From Fodinibius sp051746985 (lineage in GTDB: Bacteria; Bacteroidota; Rhodothermia; Balneolales; Balneolaceae): 64,000 nt of DNA. Position 1 is the stretch's first letter. Every line of letters starts with the position of its first letter. Both the position numbers and the translations under genes were made by a program. Of the stretch, positions 26,025-35,862 are shown piece after piece. Below the pieces are notes generated by a model. That model was not told the origin of the DNA. It saw nothing but the letters and a program-made list of their open reading frames with translations, and made no database searches. The stretch spans positions 42,319 through 106,318 of the forward strand of contig JBNJFP010000007.1 in NCBI GenBank assembly GCA_051746985.1, given 5' to 3'.

Positions 26025-29000
26025 ATGGCTTCCGATCAAGGTTTATATCAGTCCAAAAACGAACATGATGCCTGTGGTATCGGCTTTATCGTAAACATAA
26101 AGGGAAAGAAATCCCATAAAATTGTACATGATGCGCTCGATGTTCTACACAACTTGGACCATCGGGGAGCCACGGGAGCCGAAGCAAATACCGGAGATGG
26201 GGCCGGTATCCTGATGCAGATTCCGCACCATTTTCTGGATCAATCGTGTCAAGGTCTGGGGATTGATCTACCCAAGCCGGGGCAATATGCCGTGGGGATG
26301 ATTTTTCTGCCGCCCGATCGCGAAAACCGCCTGCCCTGCGAAAAAGTTGTTGAGGAGATTGTCGAAGAAGAAGGCCAAGAAGTGCTCGGATGGCGAAAAG
26401 TACCTACCAATAATTATTACCTGGGCCAATCGGCTATCAGTGCAGAGCCAGCTGTTCGACAAATAATTATTGGCCGAAACGCCAATCTGCAAACCGATCT
26501 CGATTTTGAACGCAAGCTCTACCTCATCAGGCGTCGGGCTTCTAAAGCCATAGAAAACAGCGAACTGACTGACAAGCACTACTTCTACATCCCCAGCCTG
26601 TCATCGCGTACTATCATCTACAAGGGAATGCTCACGTCCACACAGCTCAAAGATTATTACCCGGATCTTTCCGATCCACGTATAAAATCAGCATTGGCGC
26701 TGGTACACTCGCGATTCAGCACCAATACCTTTCCCAGCTGGGAGCTTGCCCATCCCTATCGATACCTGATTCATAACGGAGAAATAAATACGCTGCGCGG
26801 TAATCAAAATGCCATGCACGCCCGTGAGGCACAGCTGGGCTCTCACCTTTTCGGGGATGATCTGGATGAAATACGACCCATCATTCAGGAGTTTGGCAGT
26901 GACTCGGCCAAGTTCGACAACTGCCTGGAGTTTCTGGTGCTTAGCGGCCGTTCGCTGCCCCACGCCATGATGATGATGATTCCCGAGCCGTGGGAAAAGC
27001 ACGAAAATATGGATGATGATATCAAAGCCTTTTATGAATATCACAGCTGCCTGATGGAACCCTGGGACGGGCCGGCTTCGATCGCTTTTACCGATGGAAA
27101 AATCGTGGGTGCTACCCTCGACCGAAACGGACTTCGTCCATCGCGCTATTATGTAACCAATGATGATACAGTAGTGCTGTCTTCAGAAGTGGGCGTCCTC
27201 GATATTCCACCGGGAGACATCGTCTATAAAGATCGCCTGCAGCCGGGACGTATGCTGCTTATTGATACCGAAGAAGGGCGCATAAAAAGTGATGAGGAAA
27301 TAAAAAAGGAAATTGCCAACGAGTACCCCTACCGCGAGTGGCTGCAGGAGAAGCTTATCGAATTTCAAAACCTCCCGTTTGACCGTAATGACGAGTTTGA
27401 TCTTGGCCACAAAGACATCATCCACCGACAAAAAGTCTTTGGCTATACCTATGAGGATTTAAACGTGAATGTAGGACCGATGGCCGAGGATATGCTTCAG
27501 CCGGTAGGCGCCATGGGCAATGATGCTCCAATTGCCGTGCTTTCGAACGAACCCCAGCTGCTTTACAACTATTTCAAGCAGCTTTTTGCCCAGGTCACCA
27601 ATCCCCCGATTGATCCTATTCGTGAGGAGCTCATCACCTCCACCGAAACCACGCTGGGTTCAGAAGGCAATATTTTGGATGCCCAGCCGGAGTCATGCCG
27701 GCAGATCAGGCTCGAACATCCCATCCTGAAAAATGCTGAGCTCGAAAAGATTAAAACAATAGATAAGCCGGGCTTTAAAAGTAAAACGCTGCCTATTCTT
27801 TTTGATGTGGATGAGGGCGGCGACGGACTTGAACAGGCTCTTGATACCCTTTTTGAGGCTGCCGACACGGCTATCGAAGACGGAGCGAACATCCTCATTC
27901 TCTCGGATCGTGATTTTAATAAAGATAAGGCCCCCATTCCCGCTTTGCTTGCCGTTGCCGGGCTCCATCACCACCTGATCCGATCGGGCACGCGAACACA
28001 GGTGGGATTGGTGCTGGAGTCGGGTGAACCTCGCGAAACGCATCATTTCTGTACGCTTTTAGGATATGGTGTCGAAGCGATCAATCCGTACATGGCGTAT
28101 GAAAGCCTGCATGATCTTATCGAACAGGATCATCTGGATCTCTCGTTTGAGCGTGCTCAAAAAGGCTACAACAAGGCTGTCGTTAAAGGCATCGTAAAAG
28201 TGATGTCGAAAATGGGCATCTCTACTATTAAGTCGTACCGCGGGGCACAAATTTTTGAAGCGCTGGGCATCGACCAAACGGTCATTGACAAATATTTCAC
28301 TTGGACCGACTCGCGGATTGGCGGTATTGGATTGGATACCATTGCCAAAGAAGCAAAATTGCGTCACCAGCGTGCCTATCCCAGTTATAAAACAAATGGA
28401 CAGGTGTTGGACGAAGGCGGGGAATACAAATGGCGCAAGGGAAGTGAATACCATGCTTATAATCCCAAGACCATCCATACGCTGCAGATGGCCACCAAAA
28501 ATGGGGATTATGAGCTGTATAAAGAGTACACCAAACTAATTGACGAGCAAGATGATCCCCCGCCTAACCTGCGATCACTACTAACATTTGATATCCATGA
28601 TTCAGAATCCATCCCCATTGAAGAAGTCGAATCGGTGGAAGAAATATGTCAGCGGTTTAAAACCGGGGCTATGTCGTATGGATCTATCAGTGAAGAAACG
28701 CACGAAACGCTGGCCATAGCGATGAATCGAATCGGTGCCAAAAGTAATACCGGTGAAGGAGGAGAAAATCCATCTCGGTACGAGCCCGAACCCAACGGCG
28801 ACTCCAAACGGAGCTCTGTCAAACAGGTGGCTTCGGGGCGTTTTGGCGTGACCAGCGAATACCTGACGGAAAGTGAGGAAATCCAGATTAAGATGGCACA
28901 GGGAGCCAAGCCGGGCGAAGGTGGAGAACTTCCCGGACGAAAAGTCTATCCCTGGATTGCGGATGTTCGCCTTTCCACACCCGGAGTGGGATTAATCTCA

Positions 29001-30584
29001 CCGCCACCCCACCATGATATTTATTCGATTGAGGATTTAGCCCAGCTTATTCACGATCTGAAAAACGCGAATAAAAATGCCGCCATCAATGTCAAGCTGG
29101 TGTCCGCTGTTGGAGTCGGTACTATTGCCGCGGGGGTATCAAAAGGTCGTGCCGATGTCATCTTGATTAGCGGCCACGACGGCGGTACGGGAGCATCCCC
29201 ACAAACCAGTATCAAACATGCGGGGCTACCCTGGGAGCTCGGGCTCTCAGAAACCCACCAAACACTGGTGCTAAATAATCTCCGTAGTCGCGTAACGCTC
29301 GAAACCGACGGACAAATTAAAACCGGTCGGGATATAGCGGTGGCGGCACTACTCGGGGGCGAAGAGTTTGGATTTGGTACAAGCGCCTTGATTACCCTTG
29401 GCTGTATCATGATGCGAGTTTGCCACCTGAATACATGTCCCATAGGTATTGCCACCCAAGACCCCGAACTGCGTGAAAAATTCACGGGTGATCCCCAGTA
29501 CGTGGTGAATTTTATGAAATTTGTGGCGCAAGACCTGCGCGAACACATGGCTAATTTGGGCTTTCGAACTGTGAATGAAATGATTGGCCGTGTTGATAAA
29601 CTTCAGCAGAAAAAGATTGATCATTGGAAAGGGAAAACGCTGGATTTGTCACCTATTTTGCACAGCCCTGATAATGTCGACAAGGTAGAAACCCGATGCA
29701 CAATCAACCAGAAGCATGGGCTCGGTAATGCGATGGATATCCAAACGCTAATGGATATTTGTGACCCGGCGCTTTCGGAGGGCAAGCCGGTTAAGGCCGA
29801 ACTTCCAATCAAAAATACGAATCGCGTGGTCGGTACTATTGTAGGCAGTGAGCTGACACGCCAACACGGCTCTGATGGACTACCGGAAGACACTATTCAC
29901 CTAAAATTTAATGGCTCTGCGGGACAAAGTTTTGGGGCATTTATTCCCAAGGGAATGACACTTGAACTTGAGGGCGATGCCAACGACTACTTTGGAAAGG
30001 GGCTTTCCGGTGGAAAACTGATTCTATATCCCCCTGAGAACTCCCGATTTAATCCTGCTAAAAACATTATTGTGGGCAACGTCTCATTTTACGGAGCCAC
30101 CAGCGGGCAGGCTTATATTCGTGGCAAAGCCGGTGAACGGTTCTGTGTTCGCAACAGCGGTCTCCATGCTGTGGTGGAATCGGTTGGCGATCATGCCTGT
30201 GAATATATGACGGGCGGTCGGGTGGTTATTCTCGGTGAAACGGGCCGAAACTTTGCGGCGGGGATGTCTGGTGGCATTGCCTACGTTCTTGATTCAAATA
30301 ATACGTTCGGCGAACACTGTAACACCGAAATGGTTGAACTCACCAGCCTCCATGATGAAGATGAAATCGAAGAAGTTTACCAGATGATTTTAAGTCATGC
30401 CGAATACACCGACAGCCACCGCGGCTGGAAAGTTCTGGCCAAGTGGCAGGAGATGATTCCGCATTTTGTAAAAGTGCTTCCGAAGGACTATAAAAAGATG
30501 CAGTATTCCATCGAGCAAGCGAGAGAAAAAGGACTGGATCAAAAAGACGCCGAAATGGAAGCCTTCTTGGAAAACAAACAGTAA
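26025..30584 (+). CDS. gltB: Glutamate synthase (NADPH) large subunit
   Basis: 1519 residues, full family length. The N-terminal class II amidotransferase domain has Cys17 (HDACGIGFIVN), the nucleophile exposed after a 16-residue propeptide is removed. LDHRGATGAEANTGDGAGIL and HSRFSTNTFPSWELAHP are intact. The central and FMN-binding synthase domains contain GGENPSRYEP, GAKPGEGGELPGRKV and SGHDGGTGASPQTSIKHAG. CHLNTCPIGIATQD with the preceding Cys residues forms the 3Fe-4S site. The C-terminal beta-helix domain is complete. With GltD it makes two glutamates from glutamine and 2-oxoglutarate. gltD starts 49 bases downstream. Confidence 0.98.
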   Translation: MASDQGLYQSKNEHDACGIGFIVNIKGKKSHKIVHDALDVLHNLDHRGATGAEANTGDGAGILMQIPHHFLDQSCQGLGIDLPKPGQYAVGMIFLPPDRENRLPCEKVVEEIVEEEGQEVLGWRKVPTNNYYLGQSAISAEPAVRQIIIGRNANLQTDLDFERKLYLIRRRASKAIENSELTDKHYFYIPSLSSRTIIYKGMLTSTQLKDYYPDLSDPRIKSALALVHSRFSTNTFPSWELAHPYRYLIHNGEINTLRGNQNAMHAREAQLGSHLFGDDLDEIRPIIQEFGSDSAKFDNCLEFLVLSGRSLPHAMMMMIPEPWEKHENMDDDIKAFYEYHSCLMEPWDGPASIAFTDGKIVGATLDRNGLRPSRYYVTNDDTVVLSSEVGVLDIPPGDIVYKDRLQPGRMLLIDTEEGRIKSDEEIKKEIANEYPYREWLQEKLIEFQNLPFDRNDEFDLGHKDIIHRQKVFGYTYEDLNVNVGPMAEDMLQPVGAMGNDAPIAVLSNEPQLLYNYFKQLFAQVTNPPIDPIREELITSTETTLGSEGNILDAQPESCRQIRLEHPILKNAELEKIKTIDKPGFKSKTLPILFDVDEGGDGLEQALDTLFEAADTAIEDGANILILSDRDFNKDKAPIPALLAVAGLHHHLIRSGTRTQVGLVLESGEPRETHHFCTLLGYGVEAINPYMAYESLHDLIEQDHLDLSFERAQKGYNKAVVKGIVKVMSKMGISTIKSYRGAQIFEALGIDQTVIDKYFTWTDSRIGGIGLDTIAKEAKLRHQRAYPSYKTNGQVLDEGGEYKWRKGSEYHAYNPKTIHTLQMATKNGDYELYKEYTKLIDEQDDPPPNLRSLLTFDIHDSESIPIEEVESVEEICQRFKTGAMSYGSISEETHETLAIAMNRIGAKSNTGEGGENPSRYEPEPNGDSKRSSVKQVASGRFGVTSEYLTESEEIQIKMAQGAKPGEGGELPGRKVYPWIADVRLSTPGVGLISPPPHHDIYSIEDLAQLIHDLKNANKNAAINVKLVSAVGVGTIAAGVSKGRADVILISGHDGGTGASPQTSIKHAGLPWELGLSETHQTLVLNNLRSRVTLETDGQIKTGRDIAVAALLGGEEFGFGTSALITLGCIMMRVCHLNTCPIGIATQDPELREKFTGDPQYVVNFMKFVAQDLREHMANLGFRTVNEMIGRVDKLQQKKIDHWKGKTLDLSPILHSPDNVDKVETRCTINQKHGLGNAMDIQTLMDICDPALSEGKPVKAELPIKNTNRVVGTIVGSELTRQHGSDGLPEDTIHLKFNGSAGQSFGAFIPKGMTLELEGDANDYFGKGLSGGKLILYPPENSRFNPAKNIIVGNVSFYGATSGQAYIRGKAGERFCVRNSGLHAVVESVGDHACEYMTGGRVVILGETGRNFAAGMSGGIAYVLDSNNTFGEHCNTEMVELTSLHDEDEIEEVYQMILSHAEYTDSHRGWKVLAKWQEMIPHFVKVLPKDYKKMQYSIEQAREKGLDQKDAEMEAFLENKQ

Positions 30585-30632
30585 GGGGAGTCATTCAATA
30601 ATTTTCAACTCACATTAAATCAGCAAAATATT

Positions 30633-32117
30633 ATGGGTAAGCCAACCGGATTCATGGAGTATGAACGGGAAAATGCTCCAAGCCGACAACCAAGCGAACG
30701 AATTAACGATTGGAATGAGTACCATGAACATCCATCCGAAGAAAAATTAAAAAAGCAGGGCGCACGATGTATGGATTGCGGCGTGCCTTTTTGCCAGACC
30801 GGAGAGGAAAAAAACGGGAAAACCATGGGGTGCCCCATTCATAATCTTATTCCCGAATGGAACGACTTGGTCTATAAAGGCCAATGGAAGGAAGCGCTGA
30901 GCCGGCTCCATAAAACAAACAACTTCCCGGAATTTACCGGCAGCGCCTGCCCCGCTCCCTGCGAAGGTTCGTGCGTGCTCGGCATCATTGACAAGCCAGT
31001 GACGATTAAAAATATTGAGCTGGCTATTATAGAAAAAGGATTTGAAGAGGGTTGGGTGAAGCCGGAGCCCCCGGAAAACCGAACGGATAAAAAAGTAGCG
31101 ATCGTTGGGTCGGGTCCCGCGGGATTGGCAGCTGCCGACCAGCTCAATAAAGCTGGTCATAAGGTTACGGTGTATGAACGCGACGATAAAATTGGGGGCC
31201 TGCTGACCTACGGCATCCCCAATCAAAAGCTGGAAAAATCAGTAGTTAAACGGCGTATAAACTTGTTGGCTGATGAGGGAATAGAATTTATCGCCAATAC
31301 CGAAATTGGCACCGACCTGCACGCCACGGAGCTAACCCGAAATTACGATGCGGTAATACTGGCAGGGGGTGCAACGAAGGCCCGCGATCTGAATATTGAG
31401 GGACGCAATCTCGAAGGCATCCATTTTGCGATGGATTTTCTGCATGCCAACGTGGAGAGTTTGCTGGACTCTGATCATGAGGACGGCAATTACATTTCGG
31501 CTGAGGAGAAAGATGTGATTGTAATCGGCGGTGGTGATACCGGAACCGATTGTGTAAGTACCTCGCTGCGTCACGGATGCAAAAGCCTGACCCAATTCGA
31601 AATTCTGCCGAAGCCGCCCGAAAATCGCTCGGATGAGAATCCCTGGCCGGAGTGGCCTCACATTTATAAGGTGGACTATGGGCAGGAAGAGGCCAAAGCC
31701 CGCTTTGGTGGAGATCCCCGAAAATACCAGGTAATGACCAAAAAGTTTGTTGGCGATAAAAATGGAAAGGTAAAAGAACTACATACGGTGCAAATCGAAT
31801 GGGAAACCAATGACGATGGTCAAAAAGTACCCACAGAAATTGCCGGCACCGAAAAAGTTTGGAAAGCAGATTTGGTGTTATTTGCAATGGGCTTTTTGGG
31901 GCCCGAAAATCCGGTGCTCGATCAGCTTGAGATAGAACGCGATGAACGCTCTAATGCCAAAGCTGAACACGGTGACTATCAAACAAATGTGGAAAGCGTT
32001 TTTGCAGCTGGGGACATGCGTCGTGGACAAAGCCTTATTGTCTGGGCTATCAATGAAGGCCGTGGAGCCGCGCGTGAATGCGACCGTTATTTGATGGGCA
32101 GTACCGAATTGCCCTAA
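30633..32117 (+). CDS. gltD: Glutamate synthase small subunit
   Basis: 494 residues. Cys residues in CMDCGVPFCQTG, CPIHNLIPEWN and ACPAPCEGSCVLG build the N-terminal low-potential 4Fe-4S clusters. VAIVGSGPAGLAAADQLNKA is the FAD-binding motif (about 150-170), and VIVIGGGDTGTDCV is the NADPH-binding motif (about 290-303). It takes electrons from NAD(P)H to the large subunit. It pairs with gltB in a two-gene operon that ends at the terminator near 32439. Confidence 0.97.
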   Translation: MGKPTGFMEYERENAPSRQPSERINDWNEYHEHPSEEKLKKQGARCMDCGVPFCQTGEEKNGKTMGCPIHNLIPEWNDLVYKGQWKEALSRLHKTNNFPEFTGSACPAPCEGSCVLGIIDKPVTIKNIELAIIEKGFEEGWVKPEPPENRTDKKVAIVGSGPAGLAAADQLNKAGHKVTVYERDDKIGGLLTYGIPNQKLEKSVVKRRINLLADEGIEFIANTEIGTDLHATELTRNYDAVILAGGATKARDLNIEGRNLEGIHFAMDFLHANVESLLDSDHEDGNYISAEEKDVIVIGGGDTGTDCVSTSLRHGCKSLTQFEILPKPPENRSDENPWPEWPHIYKVDYGQEEAKARFGGDPRKYQVMTKKFVGDKNGKVKELHTVQIEWETNDDGQKVPTEIAGTEKVWKADLVLFAMGFLGPENPVLDQLEIERDERSNAKAEHGDYQTNVESVFAAGDMRRGQSLIVWAINEGRGAARECDRYLMGSTELP

Positions 32118-32438
32118 ATCTTCGACCTTTTAAAATTTTAAATACATCTAATTATAAGAGTTTTTAACCAAGGTTAGATTGCTCTATAAATACAGTATTT
32201 GTGTTGGAAGATTTATAATATGGATTCAGAATGTTGACAGTAAAGCTTACATAAATCTGTACAAATTCATCAACATGAAAGAGCAAATATTCGAAAGAGA
32301 AAAAAGACAGTCAGGAGTGATCGAAATTATATTCAAAAGAGATAATAGCTTAACTGTCCATACACAAAGATCTACAGCAGCTTATTGCATCTGAATAAGA
32401 TAGAGTGGCTATTGGGGTAGTCAACTCTGTAAGATACG

Positions 32439-32468
32439 GGGACCAGTCGGGAGGCTGGTCCCTTTTTT
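32439..32468 (+). terminator. Terminator of the gltBD operon
   Basis: Perfect eight-base stem GGGACCAG / CTGGTCCC with an eight-base loop and six T. The 320 bases between gltD and this hairpin are AT-rich; they hold a 39-codon basic ORF (32275-32394) that I cannot support as a gene. The 130 bases after it, up to the S9 peptidase end, show no clear gene. Confidence 0.93.
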
Positions 32469-32599
32469 ATTTATATAGACCCTTTCAGAACAACCCCACC
32501 CGAACCCTGTATGTATAGTCGGGCAGATTCAAAAATTACCGGGTATCCATAGGACGTCGAAATCAGCCGCCCGATGGGTATGTCATAGTCCTTTTATAA

Positions 32600-34981
32600 C
32601 TACCTGATGTTATCGTCAAAATTATATTTTGGTGGCTCCACTCCTTTCAGATGCTTTACAAAATAATCCCAGCGCATATTCATAAAATACCGGGAGTTGC
32701 CAAAGCCGTGACCCGCATTGGGAAACACCATCAGGTCAAAATCTTTATCTGCCTTGATAAGGGCATCAACCATGAGCAGAGTATTCGTGGGCGGCACATT
32801 ATCATCCATCATACCGTGTGCAATGAGCAGCTTTCCTTCCAGATTTTCCACCAGCAACTGGTTGGCCTGCTTATCGTAATTGTCGCCCTGCTCATACAAA
32901 CCAAGCTCATCCTCATCAACATTTTCTTTCTTCTCCAGGAGGCCGTGCCATTTTTCGCCCCAGTCATCCTCGTAATTTCGGTTATCGTGATTTCCCGCTC
33001 CCGAAACAGCTACCTTGTAGAAATCAGGATATTCTAAAATAGCCCGCGTTGAGGCAAAGCCACCGCCAGAGTGCCCCCAAATGCCCAAGCGATCCAGGTC
33101 CATCCAGGAGTGACGATCGGCCAGCTCTTTAATCATCGCCATCTGATCGGGGATGCCGTTATCGCCCATATCACCATAACAGGCATCATGAAAAGATTTC
33201 GATCGGCCCGGTGTACAGGTCGCGTCCACTTCCACGACGATAAATCCCAGCTCGGCAAGGGCCTGTTTATCCGAACGTGCGGCGCTAAATGCTCGTGAGC
33301 CCACACTGCCCGACTGTGGACCCGGATACAAATAGTTCAATACCGGATACGTTTTTGTGGAATCAAAATTAGTGGGCTTGTACATCAGTCCGTATAAATC
33401 GGTTTCGCCATCTCGGGCTTTCACGGTAACTGGCTCAGGCGCTTGCCAGCCATTTTCTTTTAATGGATTGATGTCAGCTTCCTCCAACTCCGAAACAACT
33501 TCGCCTTCCAAATTACGGATTACGGAAACGGGAGGTGTATCGGGGGTGGAGTAGGTATCCGTGAAATATTCTTTTGAATCAGACCAGCTTATCTGATGGT
33601 GACGATTTTCGGGCGTCAGATTTGTCAATCCGGAGCCATCCAAGTTTACCTTATATAAATAGTGGTAATAGGGATTTCCCTCCTCTCGATTCGAACCGGT
33701 AAAATAGACCGTGCGACTTTCCTCATCCACATACTGCAGATCAAGTACGCGCCAGTCGCCTTCAGTGATCTGACTTTTCAACTCACCACTTTCGAGATCA
33801 TATAAATAGAGATGCCCCCAATTATCGCGTTCCGAAAACCAAATCACCTCGTTGGATTCTTCGAGCACCGTCCAGCTTTCTTCGCTGTATCCCGATTCAT
33901 AATAGGTATCAGCCTCCTCTTTCAACACATCACGAACTTCACCGGTTTCAGGATCAGCTTCGCGCAGTTGCGCCACTTTGTGATCACGCGAAGATGACAC
34001 AAAATATAGCTTTGATCCGTCAGCACTCCATTCGTTATCCAAAAAGCGTCCGCCCCAGCTTGCAATATGATCCGAAATCGTAGAGCGATGGTAATCGGGC
34101 TCCATATCCAGATCAATGACTTCGGGATTTTCCTCATTAACCTCAACTACAACACGTTCGATCTTAAATACCGTGCTATCCCCCGGTAATGGATATTTCC
34201 ATTTATCAAGATCAGAGTGCCCCACCTTGGTATTATAGAGATACATTTCCCCAACCTCCCGACTGTCATGGCGGAAGGTCGCCACCTTCTCAGAATTGGG
34301 TCCCCACAGCACAACGGGATTATTGCCTCTAACCCAGCCAGCGTTATTGGTTGCGTATCCGTAATACTGTTCGCCATCGGTAGTCAGCTGCGTATGCTCA
34401 TCGGTATCAGTATTGCGCATCCACAGATTATGGTCTTTAATATAGACCGCCTTTTTGCCATCCGGTGAAAGGATTTCATTATCCCGTTTCTTTGCTGACA
34501 ACTCCTTAGTTTCGTATGACGATAAATCCGTTTTAAACCGCTGCTCGTTCATTTGATAGGTCAACATATTTTCTTCTTTGGAATATCTGACTTCACTCAA
34601 TGATAAATTTTTAGCATTGACATCCTTATCAACTTTAGCAGAAAGGGTATCTGCTAATCGACTATGATCAAACACTTCTTCTTTTTCTTGGGATACAGGA
34701 TCTGCCATGACATATTTGACACCATCTTCCGTGCGGGTATTATAAATAAGGACATCAGAGGTCCAATATTGTCCCGACACGGTATTTAACACTTTGTCAT
34801 AGGTATTTTGCCACAGAAACTGCTCGGCTCGCTGGTAGTCTTCAGCGGTTACCGTTTCTGTTTTTTCTTCTGTGCGGTCAGGAGACTCTTGTTGCATTGC
34901 AGGCTGTTGCGAAGAGCACCCTACTATTAATAGTGTAGCGGATAAAAATGCTCCCCAAAAAAAAGATCTTGATCGTATCAT
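32600..34981 (-). CDS. S9 family (DPP-IV-like) lipoprotein peptidase
   Basis: 793 residues. The signal peptide ends in lipobox LLIVGC (Cys about residue 22). Residues about 90-530 form the DPP-IV N-terminal beta-propeller (repeats such as SPDGKKAVYIKDHNLW and WSADGSKLYFVSSSRD). The C-terminal alpha/beta-hydrolase has the nucleophile GHSGGGFAS, the Asp in GMMDDNVP and the His in NAGHGFGN. It should remove dipeptides from peptides at the cell envelope. It is divergent from mraZ across 410 bases that hold two sets of MraZ-like boxes pointing in opposite directions. Confidence 0.93.
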   Translation of the reverse strand: MIRSRSFFWGAFLSATLLIVGCSSQQPAMQQESPDRTEEKTETVTAEDYQRAEQFLWQNTYDKVLNTVSGQYWTSDVLIYNTRTEDGVKYVMADPVSQEKEEVFDHSRLADTLSAKVDKDVNAKNLSLSEVRYSKEENMLTYQMNEQRFKTDLSSYETKELSAKKRDNEILSPDGKKAVYIKDHNLWMRNTDTDEHTQLTTDGEQYYGYATNNAGWVRGNNPVVLWGPNSEKVATFRHDSREVGEMYLYNTKVGHSDLDKWKYPLPGDSTVFKIERVVVEVNEENPEVIDLDMEPDYHRSTISDHIASWGGRFLDNEWSADGSKLYFVSSSRDHKVAQLREADPETGEVRDVLKEEADTYYESGYSEESWTVLEESNEVIWFSERDNWGHLYLYDLESGELKSQITEGDWRVLDLQYVDEESRTVYFTGSNREEGNPYYHYLYKVNLDGSGLTNLTPENRHHQISWSDSKEYFTDTYSTPDTPPVSVIRNLEGEVVSELEEADINPLKENGWQAPEPVTVKARDGETDLYGLMYKPTNFDSTKTYPVLNYLYPGPQSGSVGSRAFSAARSDKQALAELGFIVVEVDATCTPGRSKSFHDACYGDMGDNGIPDQMAMIKELADRHSWMDLDRLGIWGHSGGGFASTRAILEYPDFYKVAVSGAGNHDNRNYEDDWGEKWHGLLEKKENVDEDELGLYEQGDNYDKQANQLLVENLEGKLLIAHGMMDDNVPPTNTLLMVDALIKADKDFDLMVFPNAGHGFGNSRYFMNMRWDYFVKHLKGVEPPKYNFDDNIR

Positions 34982-35094
34982 ATCATAAATAAATTTATGT
35001 CGTTGAAATATTGGAGAATAAGAATAGTTGAAAAATTACTTGTAGGCAACAGTAGCTTCCCCACCGGTTTTCATCCACAGTGTCATCCAAATAT

Positions 35095-35128
35095 TACCAC
35101 AACCTACCACTTCTCCCACACTCTACCA
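35095..35128 (-). promoter_or_regulatory. Four MraZ-like boxes facing the S9 peptidase gene
   Basis: On the minus strand the pentamers TGGTA, TGGGA, TGGTA, TGGTA occur at 35124-35128, 35114-35118, 35105-35109 and 35095-35099, each preceded by G or GT and spaced 10, 9 and 10 bases apart. MraZ is known to bind tandem TGGG(A/G/N) repeats about ten bases apart. Three of the four here carry T instead of G at position 4, so binding is only a possibility. They lie about 115 bases upstream of the peptidase start and about 180 bases from the proper mraZ operator. Confidence 0.4.
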
Positions 35129-35279
35129 CAACCTGCCTATTTTCTAATATTTCAACATTTCAACCGGGAAAAGTTCATACATTTACCTCTTAAATGGTAT
35201 TAAGGGCCCTTTTGCCATCCATCCTCCAACTCCTATCCTCCAAACAATTCTTTCCCCTAAATCTTTCTGCAATAAGTGC

Positions 35280-35309
35280 TTGACATATTATACCCTTTCG
35301 GGGTACATT
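35280..35309 (+). promoter_or_regulatory. Probable mraZ promoter
   Basis: TTGACA at 35280-35285 and TACATT at 35304-35309 with an 18-base spacer. The second box matches TATAAT at four of six positions. The position directly before the MraZ boxes fits an autorepressed promoter. Confidence 0.5.
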
Positions 35310-35335
35310 GTGGGGTGAAGTGGGAGAATGTGGGA
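35310..35335 (+). promoter_or_regulatory. MraZ operator (three tandem boxes)
   Basis: GTGGGG, GTGGGA, GTGGGA at exact ten-base spacing (TGGGN at 35311, 35321 and 35331), 56 bases upstream of mraZ. This is the MraZ binding pattern described in other bacteria: direct TGGGN repeats with five-base gaps. MraZ should bind here and adjust transcription of the whole dcw cluster. Confidence 0.85.
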
Positions 35336-35391
35336 GTTCATATCCACTTGTCGAATTCGATAACATTTGCTGTTAATTCTGGGGGCCATAT

Positions 35392-35862
35392 ATGCCAAGT
35401 TTTAAGGGTCAATACGAACATAGTGTTGATAGTAAAGGACGCGTTAGCTTCCCGGCTAAACTGCGTAAGGCCCTCAATCCCCAGGCGCAAGAACGTTTCA
35501 CTATTTTAAGAGGTCTCGAACCCTGCCTTTATCTGTACCCAGAGGATGAATGGCAGAAAGTAGAGAATCAACTCTCCCAGATCAACAGCTTTACCAAAGA
35601 AGGTCGCACGGTAAAACGCAATTTCCTGCGGTTTGCCGAAGATGTGAACCTCGACAATCAAAATCGTATTCCTCTCCCTTCACAACTAACTGATTGGGCC
35701 GGCATCGACGGCAAAGCCATTTTCATCGGCAGCGGCGAACGCATAGAAGTATGGTCGCCCGAGAAACTGGATGAAATCGACGACGGTCTGGACTTCGAAT
35801 CGTATCAAGAACTTTTTGAGCGCGTGATGGGTAACGATGACAACCATAATGACGAACAATGA
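35392..35862 (+). CDS. mraZ: Transcriptional regulator MraZ
   Basis: 156 residues with two AbrB/SpoVT-like swapped-hairpin halves. The first starts FKGQYEHSVDSKGRVSFPAKLR and the second LDNQNRIPLPSQLTDWAGIDG, each with the D.xGR(V/I)x(F/L)P DNA-binding signature. It assembles as a ring and binds the repeats at 35310-35335, acting as autoregulator of the dcw cluster. Its 3' end overlaps rsmH by 26 bases, or 14 if the second ATG is used. Confidence 0.96.
   Translation: MPSFKGQYEHSVDSKGRVSFPAKLRKALNPQAQERFTILRGLEPCLYLYPEDEWQKVENQLSQINSFTKEGRTVKRNFLRFAEDVNLDNQNRIPLPSQLTDWAGIDGKAIFIGSGERIEVWSPEKLDEIDDGLDFESYQELFERVMGNDDNHNDEQ

Noticed and set aside
32179..32394. Plus-strand ORF after gltD, including a 39-codon basic version from 32275
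   Set aside because: No ribosome binding site, no recognisable motif, AT-rich composition; more likely untranslated sequence before the gltBD terminator.
32471..32590. Minus-strand fragment (for example PIGRLISTSYGYPVIFESAR) that recalls the end of SusC-like receptors, directly after the S9 peptidase
   Set aside because: About 40 codons only; a second frame in the same stretch also looks like a barrel end (DYTYRVRVGLF), so neither can be trusted.
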